From Epibacterium ulvae (GTDB lineage Bacteria; Pseudomonadota; Alphaproteobacteria; Rhodobacterales; Rhodobacteraceae): a stretch of DNA of 64,000 bases. Shown here piece by piece: positions 44,250 to 52,206 of the stretch (position 1 is its first letter; each line of letters starts with the position of its first letter). The stretch covers positions 62,001 through 126,000 of the forward strand of contig NZ_JAHHIR010000035.1 in assembly GCF_018678075.1 (NCBI RefSeq). Reading direction: 5' to 3'. The position numbers were made by a program, and so were the translations under genes. The notes beneath the pieces are model-generated. The model was not told the DNA's origin and made no database searches. It saw only the letters and a program-made list of their open reading frames with translations.

Positions 44250-44652
44250 TTGGCCCAACGCTGATCGTGGTTCGTAGAACCATGGAGCGGGGGCGGGAGC
44301 CCTTGTGGTGGCGGGTGCAACCAAACCGGCGCGCAGAATAAATTTCCGAATCTGTTATCGGATTTTGCGAAAATCGGGATGAAAACCGAAAAAACTCCCC
44401 AGAAAATATTACAAAATCCATATTTTTTGAAAATACCTACATCGAAATCGCATAAAATTCCTGTGGTCTCACGCGTCGCATCCGCGCTTTGGCACGGATG
44501 ACAAAGCCTTCAAAACATTACCAAAACCGGAAGGTTTGCGCGCGCATTCTCCGGCGCACAGCCGCTTGCGATGTTTCAGCCCTGCACATCACTGTGACGC
44601 GCATCACAGACCCTTTCTCAAAAGCGAACTAATCAGTTTATTAATGACATGT

Positions 44653-44681
44653 CTTGAAGACACGTTTGTACGCACCCATAT
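44653..44681 (+). promoter_or_regulatory. Heat-shock (sigma-32 type) promoter of rpoH
   Basis: CTTGAA at 44653-44658, 16 bases, then CCCATAT at 44675-44681, about 44 bases before the rpoH start. This is close to the sigma-32 consensus (CTTGAA ... CCCCATNT) and to its alphaproteobacterial variant. Implies that rpoH is transcribed by its own kind of sigma factor. Confidence 0.65.
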
Positions 44682-44724
44682 GTCTTAATGTTAAGCCCTT
44701 AAACATTACGGGAGGGACACCTAA

Positions 44725-45621
44725 ATGGCGAATTACGCAAATCTGCCGGCCCCAACTCCAGAAGGCGGTATGAACCGCTATCTGCAGGAAATCCGCAAGT
44801 TTCCGCTGTTGGAACCCGAAGAAGAATACATGTTGGCCAAACGTTGGGTCGAAGAGCAAGACTCCAAGTCGGCCCATAAGATGGTGACATCTCACCTGCG
44901 CCTCGCGGCGAAAATCGCGATGGGCTATCGCGGCTATGGTCTGCCCCAGGCTGAGGTGATTTCCGAGGCCAACGTCGGTCTGATGCAGGCCGTCAAACGG
45001 TTTGATCCGGAAAAGGGCTTCCGCTTGGCGACATATGCCATGTGGTGGATCCGCGCCTCGATCCAGGAATACATCCTGCGCTCCTGGTCGCTGGTGAAAC
45101 TGGGCACCACCTCGGCACAGAAAAAACTGTTCTTCAACCTGCGCAAGGCCAAGGCCCGCATCGGCGCGCTGGACGAAGGCGACATGCATCCCGACAATGT
45201 TGCACGCATCGCCAAAGATCTGGGCGTGACCGAGACCGAAGTGATCTCGATGAACCGCCGCATGTCCGGCGGGGATGCCTCGCTCAACGCCACGGTTGGT
45301 GCTGAGGGCGAAGGCACCATGCAATGGCAGGACTGGTTGGAAGACGAAGATGCCGACCAGGCAGGTGATTACGAGGCCCGTGACGAGCTGGAAGCGCGTC
45401 GCGAACTTCTGAGCCTGGCAATGGATGTGCTGAACGACCGCGAAAAAGACATCCTGACCCAGCGTCGTCTCGCCGATCAGGCCAAAACCCTGGAAGAGCT
45501 GAGCGGCCAATACAGCGTCAGCCGTGAACGCATTCGCCAGATCGAAGTGCGTGCGTTTGAAAAGCTGCAAAAGAAAATGCGCGACCTGGCCAAGGACAAA
45601 GGCATGTTGGCCATCGTCTAA
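44725..45621 (+). CDS. rpoH: RNA polymerase heat-shock sigma factor RpoH
   Basis: Alternative sigma-32 (298 residues). It contains sigma region 2 (SEANVGLMQAVKRFDPEKGF, RLATYAMWWIRASIQEY), the diagnostic RpoH box AQKKLFFNLRKAK (131-143), and region 4.2 ([20 protein letters not shown]). GGGAGGGA precedes the ATG. The promoter at 44653 suggests autoregulation. Rhodobacterales commonly carry a second RpoH copy, which may or may not be present elsewhere. A bidirectional terminator follows. Confidence 0.96.
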   Translation: MANYANLPAPTPEGGMNRYLQEIRKFPLLEPEEEYMLAKRWVEEQDSKSAHKMVTSHLRLAAKIAMGYRGYGLPQAEVISEANVGLMQAVKRFDPEKGFRLATYAMWWIRASIQEYILRSWSLVKLGTTSAQKKLFFNLRKAKARIGALDEGDMHPDNVARIAKDLGVTETEVISMNRRMSGGDASLNATVGAEGEGTMQWQDWLEDEDADQAGDYEARDELEARRELLSLAMDVLNDREKDILTQRRLADQAKTLEELSGQYSVSRERIRQIEVRAFEKLQKKMRDLAKDKGMLAIV

Positions 45622-45697
45622 CACCAGCTTGAGACATCTCCCCCACGTGTCTCCCCAGGTGTCTCTCTCTGTCTGATGCTGCTGCATCAGGCGCATG

Positions 45698-45729
45698 AAA
45701 ACCCCGGCCACCTAGTCGTGCCGGGGTTT
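45698..45729. terminator. Bidirectional terminator between rpoH and phhB
   Basis: AAAACCCCGGC and GCCGGGGTTT arms (7 GC pairs plus A-T pairs) with T/A tracts on both sides, so it can stop transcription from rpoH (plus) and phhB (minus). Confidence 0.85.
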
Positions 45730-45739
45730 CCCATGTCTG

Positions 45740-46072
45740 CTAGGTCGCGTCCAACACGGCATCAAACCGCTGGGCGCAGGCGATATCCACTGCCGTGATG
45801 CCACCGGCGTCATGGGTGGTGTAGCGGATCTCAAAATATCCCCAACCCAGCCGCAGATCCGGGTGATGACCGGACTGATCCGCTAGAAACGTCGCCAGAT
45901 TGGTCAGATACACTGGCTTGGCAAAGCCTTTCGTCTCCACGCGTCGCATCAGGGCATTCTCGCCGTCAAGAAACACCCACTCGGGCAGGCTCTCGCGCAG
46001 GTGGGTGTCGATCTCGGCTGTCGTCAGCCGTGGCGTGTCAGCCCCGCATCGCAGGGTGGGTGTTGCAGTCAT
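45740..46072 (-). CDS. phhB: Pterin-4a-carbinolamine dehydratase
   Basis: Regenerates the tetrahydropterin cofactor used by phenylalanine hydroxylase. The 110-residue protein contains the family motif ATFLADQSGHHPDLRLGWGY (with the catalytic His pair) and EIRYTTHDAGGITAVDIACA. GAGGACA precedes the ATG. It follows phhA on the same strand with a 14-bp gap, so the two form an operon. Confidence 0.95.
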   Translation of the reverse strand: MTATPTLRCGADTPRLTTAEIDTHLRESLPEWVFLDGENALMRRVETKGFAKPVYLTNLATFLADQSGHHPDLRLGWGYFEIRYTTHDAGGITAVDIACAQRFDAVLDAT

Positions 46073-46086
46073 GATTTGTCCTCGGA

Positions 46087-46875
46087 TCAGGCCACTTTGG
46101 GCGGGTATTTGGGCGCATGTAGCCCCAGCGCTTGGGCGTGGTGAATGTCCGCCATCAGGTCACGTTTGGCAGAGGCAAACAGCTGGTCCGGATCCTCCAG
46201 CACAAAATAAACCGGCTGCGGAATGTCGATGCGATAGGGCGTGCGCAGGATGTCGATAATGTCGAACGCGCGCATCTCGGGCTGCCCAGACCGGCTCCAC
46301 GCCAGCTCCTCGGGGGAGGAGGCCAGGCCCGAGCCTAAAGCCTTGATCCCGCCATCCTCGCGCAAGAGGCCAAATTCAACCGTGAACCAGTAAAGCCGGA
46401 TCAACCAGCTGTAGTCCTCGGGCGCACACCGGGTGCCGGTCTCACCAATCGCTTGGGAAAAATCGGCAAAGCGCACATCAGTCAACAGCGGCGTGTGGCC
46501 GAACAGCTCGTGGAAAATATCCGGCTCTTCGATGTAGTCGAAATCTTCGCGTGAGCGGATGAAGCTGGCGGCTGGAAAACTGCGATTGGCCAACATCTCA
46601 AAAAACCGACCAAAGCCGATGAGCGCAGGCACCGGATCCACCTGCCACCCCGTCAATCGTCGCAGCTGCGCACTGACTTCGATACATTGGGGCACGCGGG
46701 TCTGGGGCAGGGTGATCTTGTCAAACCCTTCCAGATAGGGGCGCGCCATATGCTGGCGGATCTGTGGCTCCTGACGCGCATAAAGGTCCCCCCAGACGGC
46801 ATCATCGGCCACCGTATAGGGGATGCGCCCATCGGCTCCCTGTACTTTGGCGGCATAGGTGGTGGATTTTGGCAT
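46087..46875 (-). CDS. phhA: Phenylalanine-4-hydroxylase
   Basis: Tetrahydropterin-dependent iron enzyme hydroxylating phenylalanine to tyrosine. The 262-residue bacterial form has PDIFHELFGHTPLL with iron ligands His122 and His127, and WFTVEFGLL with the third ligand Glu167. GGGAGG precedes the ATG at 46875, and the in-frame extension to 47010 is not supported. Operon with phhB. The divergent Lrp-family gene is the likely regulator. Confidence 0.95.
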   Translation of the reverse strand: MPKSTTYAAKVQGADGRIPYTVADDAVWGDLYARQEPQIRQHMARPYLEGFDKITLPQTRVPQCIEVSAQLRRLTGWQVDPVPALIGFGRFFEMLANRSFPAASFIRSREDFDYIEEPDIFHELFGHTPLLTDVRFADFSQAIGETGTRCAPEDYSWLIRLYWFTVEFGLLREDGGIKALGSGLASSPEELAWSRSGQPEMRAFDIIDILRTPYRIDIPQPVYFVLEDPDQLFASAKRDLMADIHHAQALGLHAPKYPPKVA

Positions 46876-47003
46876 CAGCGCCTCCCTTTGCGTGCAACCC
46901 TGAGGTTCAGCTTTGCGCAGATCTGACAAAATAATTTGCCTCACTTGCGGAGAATGCGCCAATATGAGGTAAGATTTTGCGCGAAACCGGGAGAGATTGG
47001 AAA

Positions 47004-47471
47004 ATGCCACTCACATTGGATGAGGCCGATCACCGCCTGTTGGCGGTCCTGCAAAAAGACGGCAAAGCCTCGCTTCAGGAACTGGCCGAGGTCGCAGGCC
47101 TGTCGCAATCACCCTGCTGGCGGCGGATCAAACGGATGGAAGAGGCCGGGCTTATCCGGGGCTATGTTGCGCGCCTTGATCCAAAAGGGCTGGGGCTCAA
47201 CGCGCTCGCCTATGTCTTTGTCACGCTGATGGACCACCACGAGGACACGATTGCCGCCTTTGGCCGGTTGGTCGAAACGCAGGTGCGGATCGTGGAATGC
47301 GCCAGCATCACCGGCAGTGCGGATTTCATCCTCAAAGTCGCGGCGAAGGACCCGGAAGATCTGGAGAGTTTCCTGATGAAGGGGATCTTATCCTCGGGCC
47401 TTGTGCGTGAAAGCCAGACGCATTTCATCCTGCGCCAAACCAAATCGCGCAGCCCCTGGCCGTTGATCTAA
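47004..47471 (+). CDS. Lrp/AsnC-family transcriptional regulator
   Basis: A 155-residue feast/famine regulator: N-terminal winged helix-turn-helix (about 1-62, LDEADHRLLAVLQKDGKASL, then LAEVAGLSQSPCWRRIKRME) and a C-terminal RAM ligand-binding domain (about 70-150, AYVFVTLMDHHEDTIAAFG). ATG at 47004 follows GGGAGAG. Divergent from phhA with a gap of 128 bp, so it probably senses an aromatic amino acid and controls phhAB. It could also act on the aminotransferase downstream. Confidence 0.92.
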   Translation: MPLTLDEADHRLLAVLQKDGKASLQELAEVAGLSQSPCWRRIKRMEEAGLIRGYVARLDPKGLGLNALAYVFVTLMDHHEDTIAAFGRLVETQVRIVECASITGSADFILKVAAKDPEDLESFLMKGILSSGLVRESQTHFILRQTKSRSPWPLI

Positions 47472-47521
47472 CACAGGTCCAAAGGGCAGGCGGCATGGAC
47501 CCCCACGCCGCCCATTGGGTC

Positions 47522-48898
47522 TTACTTCGGCAGGACCGCATTCACCGCCGCAACGGTGCCTGCAACCACCTGATCCACCTCATCGCGGCTCAGACAGAAG
47601 GGCGGGGCAAAGCCCAGAATGTCCCCTTGGGGCATGGCGCGGGCGATGATCTTGGACTGTTCTAACAGCTTGGCCGAAATCTGCGGCCCGACCTTGTCAC
47701 CAGCGTCAAAAAACGTGCGGCTGTCGCGATCCTTCACAAACTCCACCGCGCATAACATGCCTTCACCGCGGATCTCACCCACATGGGGGTGGTCGCCCAA
47801 AGCCTCTGCCATGGTGGCATTCAAATAGGCCCCAACCTCGCCCGCATTGGACACCAGGTTCAGCTCATCCAGCAGTTTCAGGTTCGCAACACCGGCGGCC
47901 GCCCCGATGGGATGCGCGGAATAGGTCCAGCCGTGCCCGATGGGGCCGTTTTCATCGGTGCCCTGTTCCAACACCGCCCAGACCTTGTCCGAGATGATAG
48001 ATCCCGACAGCGGCGCATAGGCCGAGGTCAAGCCTTTGGCGATGGTGATTATATCGGGCTCCATACCGTAGTGGTCCGAGCCAAACATTGTGCCCAGACG
48101 GCCAAAACCGGTGACCACCTCATCGGCGACCAACAGGATGTCGTGTTTCTTCAGTACTGCCTGGATCGCCGCCCAATAGCCCGCAGGCGGCGGCACAATA
48201 CCCCCGGTCCCTAGTACCGGTTCGCCAATAAAGGCCGCAATACTGTCGGCACCTTCCCGAGCAATCAACGCTTCCAGCTCGGCCACGCAATGGGCGACAA
48301 ACTGTTCTTCGCTCTGATCCAGATCGGCACGACGATAGTAATAGGGTGCCTCGGTGTGGATCACCTGTTCTATCGGCAGGTCGAATTTCTTGTGAAACAG
48401 CTCCAACCCGGTCAGCGATCCGGTCACCAGACCAGAACCGTGATAACCCCGCCAGCGAGAGATTATCTTTTTCTTCTCGGGCCGACCCAGGATATTGTTG
48501 TAATACCAGATCAGCTTGACGTTAGTCTCGTTGGCATCTGACCCGCCCAGGCCAAAATAGACCTTGGACATGTTCGCAGGCGCGCGGTCCAGAATCATCT
48601 TGGACAGGGTGATCGACGCCTCGGTCCCGTGACCCACATAGGAATGGTAATAGGCCAGCTCTTTGGCCTGCGCTCCAATCGCCTCGGCAATCTCCTGACG
48701 GCCATAGCCGACGTTGACACAATAAAGCCCGGCAAAGGCATCCAGCAGTTTGGTGCCATCGCGGTCCTCGATAAACACACCAGACGCGGTCTTGATCACC
48801 CGGTTGGCGCTCTCCCCACGGGCGTGCTGCGCCAGATGGGTGGAGGGGTGGAAAAAGTTGTCGCGATCCCATTGGTCCAGCTGATCGTTTTTGAGCAT
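47522..48898 (-). CDS. Class III PLP-dependent aminotransferase (divergent from doeA-like gene)
   Basis: A 458-residue class III aminotransferase with FGLGGSDANETNVKLIWYYN, the cofactor site LLVADEVVTGFGRLGTMFGS and the PLP lysine in IITIAKGLTSAYAPLSG (about residue 290). The length and the neighbourhood of an ectoine-hydrolase-like protein suggest a diaminobutyrate-type (DoeD-like) or related omega-amino-acid transaminase; putrescine or taurine transaminases look similar. Shares an intergenic region with two matching operator-like sites with the divergent M24 gene. Substrate uncertain. Confidence 0.85.
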   Translation of the reverse strand: MLKNDQLDQWDRDNFFHPSTHLAQHARGESANRVIKTASGVFIEDRDGTKLLDAFAGLYCVNVGYGRQEIAEAIGAQAKELAYYHSYVGHGTEASITLSKMILDRAPANMSKVYFGLGGSDANETNVKLIWYYNNILGRPEKKKIISRWRGYHGSGLVTGSLTGLELFHKKFDLPIEQVIHTEAPYYYRRADLDQSEEQFVAHCVAELEALIAREGADSIAAFIGEPVLGTGGIVPPPAGYWAAIQAVLKKHDILLVADEVVTGFGRLGTMFGSDHYGMEPDIITIAKGLTSAYAPLSGSIISDKVWAVLEQGTDENGPIGHGWTYSAHPIGAAAGVANLKLLDELNLVSNAGEVGAYLNATMAEALGDHPHVGEIRGEGMLCAVEFVKDRDSRTFFDAGDKVGPQISAKLLEQSKIIARAMPQGDILGFAPPFCLSRDEVDQVVAGTVAAVNAVLPK

Positions 48899-48931
48899 TC
48901 TGAGGTTCCGTTCCGGTTAGAATTTGATCAA

Positions 48932-48942
48932 TTTGTGTACAA
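48932..48942. promoter_or_regulatory. Operator-like site 1 in the divergent intergenic region
   Basis: TTTGTGTACAA, a near-palindrome with the TTGT...ACAA form typical of GntR/FadR-type operators. A matching inverted copy lies at 49018-49026, so both divergent promoters are covered. The likely partner is the GntR regulator encoded at 51413-52093. Confidence 0.5.
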
Positions 48943-49017
48943 CGTTGGCGGATTGGTCGAATTCGTCAAGGATCATGTCGGTTTTTCTTGGTCAATCCGC
49001 GATGAATTCCGCTGAGA

Positions 49018-49026
49018 TGTACACAA
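49018..49026. promoter_or_regulatory. Operator-like site 2 in the divergent intergenic region
   Basis: TGTACACAA, the reverse complement of TTGTGTACA in site 1. Both copies are followed by a similar TTGA[T/C]C when read in this orientation, which makes chance less likely. Lies 30 bases before the M24 gene start. Confidence 0.5.
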
Positions 49027-49056
49027 TTGACCCATGACCCAATGAAGGCGCATGCC

Positions 49057-50241
49057 ATGCCCGCAGGAACTGCCCCCTTCTCTCAGACGGAATATGACCG
49101 CCGTATTGCCCAGACCCGCACAGCCATGCAGGCGGCCGGTCTTGATCTGATTTTTGTCACCGACCCCTCGAACCAGGCCTGGTTGACCGGCTATGACGGC
49201 TGGTCGTTCTACGTCCACCAAGGGGTGCTGCTGGGGCTCGAAGGCACGCCGATCTGGTGGGGCCGTCAGATGGATGCGGTCGGTGCCGGGCGCACCTGTT
49301 GGATGGAGCTGGACGCGATCCACGGCTACGGCGACCACTATGTGCAATCCACCGAACGCCACCCGATGCAGGATCTGGCGGGCCACATCCGCGCCCTTGG
49401 GATGGACAGCGCCCGCATCGGGGTGGAGATGGAGAATTACTATTACTCCGCCAAAGCCCATGCGGTTCTGACGCAAGACCTGCCCAATGCGACGCTGGCG
49501 GATGCCACCGCCGTGGTGAACTGGCAACGGCTGGTTAAATCGGCTGAGGAGATCGCCTTTATCCGCAAAGCCGCGCAGATCTCGGACAAGGTCATGGCCA
49601 CCGCCATCGACCGCGCCGCCCCCGGCGTTGCGAAAAACGAACTGGTCGCCGACATCATGCATGCGGGCATCACTGGGGTCGATGGTGCATGGGGCGACTA
49701 CCCAGCCATCGTGCCGCTGACGCCCTCGGGGCTGGATGCCACGGCCGCACATCTGACCTGGAACGGGGATCCGATGCGCGCCGATGAGGCGACATTTTTT
49801 GAACTATCCGGATGCTATCGCCGCTATCACGCACCGCTGTGTCGCACCATCTACCTCGGCACGCCCCCGGATGCGGTCCGCGCCGCCGAAGCTGCCCAGC
49901 TCGAAGGGATCGAGGCCGGATTACAGGCCGCACGCGCTGGCAATCGTACCTCGGATATCGCCAATGCCTTTATGGCGGTGCTCGACAAACATGGCATCAC
50001 GCGCGAGGGGCGCATGGGCTATCCCATCGGTCTCAGCTATCCGCCCGATTGGGGCGAGCGGACCGCCTCGATCCGCAGCGAAGACCAGACCGTTTTGCAG
50101 CCCGGCATGGTCTTTCATTTTATGCCCGCGTTGTGGATGGACACCTGGGGGCTTGAGACCACCGAGTCGATCCTGATCACCGCCGACGGCCCCGCCGAAA
50201 CTCTCTGCGGCACCGAACGTAAACTCTTCGTAAAAGACTAG
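49057..50241 (+). CDS. Ectoine-hydrolase-like M24 peptidase family protein (DoeA/EutD-like)
   Basis: A 394-residue pita-bread-fold amidohydrolase of the M24 superfamily. The sequence follows closely the form I know for DoeA/EutD ectoine hydrolase: GYDGWSFYVHQGVLLGLEG, GYGDHYVQSTERHPM, VGIEMENYYYSAKA-like segment, FFELSGCYRRYHAPLCRTIY, YPIGLSYPPDWGERT and the C-terminal RKLFVKD. Those proteins open the ectoine ring to N-acetyl-diaminobutyrate. The ATG at 49057 follows GAAGG; an ATG at 49042 is possible. It is followed by an ArgE-type deacetylase in place of the usual DoeB. Ectoine is the first guess, not proven. Confidence 0.85.
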   Translation: MPAGTAPFSQTEYDRRIAQTRTAMQAAGLDLIFVTDPSNQAWLTGYDGWSFYVHQGVLLGLEGTPIWWGRQMDAVGAGRTCWMELDAIHGYGDHYVQSTERHPMQDLAGHIRALGMDSARIGVEMENYYYSAKAHAVLTQDLPNATLADATAVVNWQRLVKSAEEIAFIRKAAQISDKVMATAIDRAAPGVAKNELVADIMHAGITGVDGAWGDYPAIVPLTPSGLDATAAHLTWNGDPMRADEATFFELSGCYRRYHAPLCRTIYLGTPPDAVRAAEAAQLEGIEAGLQAARAGNRTSDIANAFMAVLDKHGITREGRMGYPIGLSYPPDWGERTASIRSEDQTVLQPGMVFHFMPALWMDTWGLETTESILITADGPAETLCGTERKLFVKD

Positions 50242-50253
50242 GAAAGGCAGGGC

Positions 50254-51420
50254 GTGTCCATGGATAGACTGCACCGCGCCAAGGCGCTTCTGGCCGATCT
50301 CATCGCCTTTCCGTCGGTCTCAGCCGACAGCAATCTCGACCTGATCGCCTATGTCGCACATGTGCTGGAAGAAGCCGGCGCGCGGGTCGATATCTCACCG
50401 TCTCCTTGTGGGACCAAAGCCAACCTTTTTGCCACCATTGGCCCCGATGTGGCGGGCGGTATCTTGCTGTCCGGCCACAGCGATGTGGTGCCGGTCACCG
50501 ATCAGGACTGGACCAGCGATCCGTTTCAAATGGTCGAACGCGACGGCAAGCTTTTTGGGCGCGGGGCCTGCGATATGAAAGGGTTCCTGGCCGCGATGCT
50601 GACCATGGCTCCGGTTCTTGGCGCCCAAGTCCGCGACCGCCCACTGCATTTCGCCATCACCTATGACGAAGAGGTCGGTTGCCTGGGCGCGCAACATCTG
50701 GTGGAACGGCTGCAGAAACAAGGTGTTAAACCCTCCGTTGCGATCATTGGTGAACCGACCATGATGCGCATCATCGAAGGCCACAAAGGTTGCCACGAAT
50801 ACACCACGCGTTTTGTCGGTCTGCCGGGGCACAGTTCGCAACCGGACAAGGGTGTGAACGCGGTGGAATATGCGGCGCGTTTCATGAACCATCTGCTGCA
50901 GATCAAAGACCAGCTGCGCGGCATGGCCCCCGCCGACAGCCGCTTTGACCCGCCTTGGCCAACGCTCAACATCGGCGAAATCTCCGGCGGGGTGGCCCAT
51001 AATGTGATCGCCCCCACGGCCACGGTCGCCTGGGAAATGCGCCCGGTTCATCCGACAGATGTGCAGTTCGTGTGGGAGAGTATTGATCGCTTTTTCACCC
51101 AAGACCTGCTGCCCGCGATGCAGGCGATCTCCCCCGACGCGGTGATCGAGACCGAGGTGATCGGAGAGGCCGCCGCCCTGGTGCCCACAGCCGACAACGC
51201 CGCCCGCGAACTGGTCGCCAGTCTGACGGGTCAGAACACGGCGAGCCTTGTGTCCTTTGGCACCGAAGCCGGGATTTTTCAGGCGCTGGGCACCCATGCG
51301 GTTGTCTGTGGTCCGGGTTCGATCGAGCAGGCGCATAAGGCCGATGAGTTCCTTGCGGTGGATCAGCTGGCTGACTGTCTTGAGATGCTCGATGGGCTTG
51401 GAGCGCGGCTGAATGGGTGA
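50254..51420 (+). CDS. ArgE-like N-acyl-amino-acid deacetylase (M20 family)
   Basis: A 388-residue zinc-dependent M20 deacylase resembling acetylornithine deacetylase. Metal and catalytic motifs: ILLSGHSDVVPVTDQDWTSD (His, Asp), RGACDMKGFLAAML (Asp bridge), TYDEEVGCLGAQ (Glu-Glu), EPTMMRIIEGHKGC (Glu/His of substrate clamp) and the C-terminal zinc His in IEQAHKADEF. Start is GTG 50254 or ATG 50260, both within AGGAAAGGC reach. In this position it would remove the acetyl group from the product of the M24 hydrolase. The overlap with gntR (8 bp) shows an operon. Not necessarily arginine metabolism. Confidence 0.86.
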   Translation: MSMDRLHRAKALLADLIAFPSVSADSNLDLIAYVAHVLEEAGARVDISPSPCGTKANLFATIGPDVAGGILLSGHSDVVPVTDQDWTSDPFQMVERDGKLFGRGACDMKGFLAAMLTMAPVLGAQVRDRPLHFAITYDEEVGCLGAQHLVERLQKQGVKPSVAIIGEPTMMRIIEGHKGCHEYTTRFVGLPGHSSQPDKGVNAVEYAARFMNHLLQIKDQLRGMAPADSRFDPPWPTLNIGEISGGVAHNVIAPTATVAWEMRPVHPTDVQFVWESIDRFFTQDLLPAMQAISPDAVIETEVIGEAAALVPTADNAARELVASLTGQNTASLVSFGTEAGIFQALGTHAVVCGPGSIEQAHKADEFLAVDQLADCLEMLDGLGARLNG

Positions 51421-52093
51421 CACGACACCCGATCCTTCTGCGACAGTACGCGACCGCCACGAAGCCCTGCACGCTGAGATCCGCCGCCGGATTTGCCTGT
51501 TGGATTACGCCCCCGGTCAGCGCCTGTCCGAGGTCGCCTTGGCCGAGGAATTTGGCACCTCCCGCACGCCTATGCGCCGGGTCCTTGCGCGGCTTGAGGA
51601 TGAGGGGCTGGTGCAGTCGTTGCACGGGGTTGGCACCTTGGTCACCGACGCTGATATCGCGGCGCTGGAGCAGGAATACCACCTGCGGCTTGAACTGACC
51701 GAGCTGACCGGACGGCTGGACCCGGTGATGCCGGATGCGGTGTTTCTGGCGACGTTGGATCAGTTGATCGCACGCGGCGCGCAGATGGTGCGCGATGGCA
51801 CCCCGCGCGATTTCACCGCCTTTGATATGGAGGTGTTTCAGGTGCTGCTACAGCTCACTGGAAACCTGCCGTTGCGCGATACGCTGGAGCGGCTTTACTA
51901 TAAAACCAAACGCATCTGGCTGACCGCCGCGATTGAGGCGCAGCTGGATTTACAGGCCGAATTTCGTATCTTTCATCACGAGTTGGAGGCGATCCGAATT
52001 GCGCTGCACTCAGGCGATCTGGACGCGGTGGCACATATTCAGCGGGCGCATATCTCCATGAGTTTTCAACGTCTGCGCAAGCAACGGGATTGA
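51413..52093 (+). CDS. GntR-family transcriptional regulator (FCD subfamily)
   Basis: A 226-residue regulator: winged helix-turn-helix (about 15-75, RLSEVALAEEFGTSRTPMRR, then VLARLEDEGLVQSLHGVG) and an all-helical FCD effector domain (about 90-220). The last codons encode AHISMSFQRLRKQRD, the part repeated again at 61.85 kb. It is in the same operon as the ArgE-like gene. The two TTGTGTACA sites at 48932 and 49018 are probable binding places. The 3' end is the left edge of the repeat-bounded segment. Confidence 0.88.
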   Translation: MGDTTPDPSATVRDRHEALHAEIRRRICLLDYAPGQRLSEVALAEEFGTSRTPMRRVLARLEDEGLVQSLHGVGTLVTDADIAALEQEYHLRLELTELTGRLDPVMPDAVFLATLDQLIARGAQMVRDGTPRDFTAFDMEVFQVLLQLTGNLPLRDTLERLYYKTKRIWLTAAIEAQLDLQAEFRIFHHELEAIRIALHSGDLDAVAHIQRAHISMSFQRLRKQRD

Positions 52094-52168
52094 GGCAACT
52101 TCAGCGCCTCCGAGGGTTAACAAATGCTTGCAATGTTTCGCACGCGAAACAATTGACCGTTTGGACAA
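52045..52168 (+). repeat. Direct repeat copy A (3' end of gntR and downstream)
   Basis: 124 bp starting inside the end of gntR, matching copy B at 61849-61971 in the same orientation. The last 45 bases (52124-52168) are identical; the coding part differs by point changes and one indel. The identical block holds the palindrome GTTTCG CACG CGAAAC (52135-52150). The two copies bound a 9.8-kb segment. Confidence 0.9.
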
Positions 52169-52206
52169 GGTGATTTCACGGCAACGCTGGCGTCGGCAAC
52201 CCGCAA

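Larger units (their letters stand above)
44158..44724. other. Long gene-free leader of rpoH with repeat hairpins and heat-shock promoter
   Basis: No gene seen. Contains two adjacent perfect hairpins (44200-44249, listed separately), then an A/T-rich stretch and further weak inverted repeats, and the heat-shock-type promoter at 44653. The remaining bases hold nothing I recognise. Confidence 0.6.
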
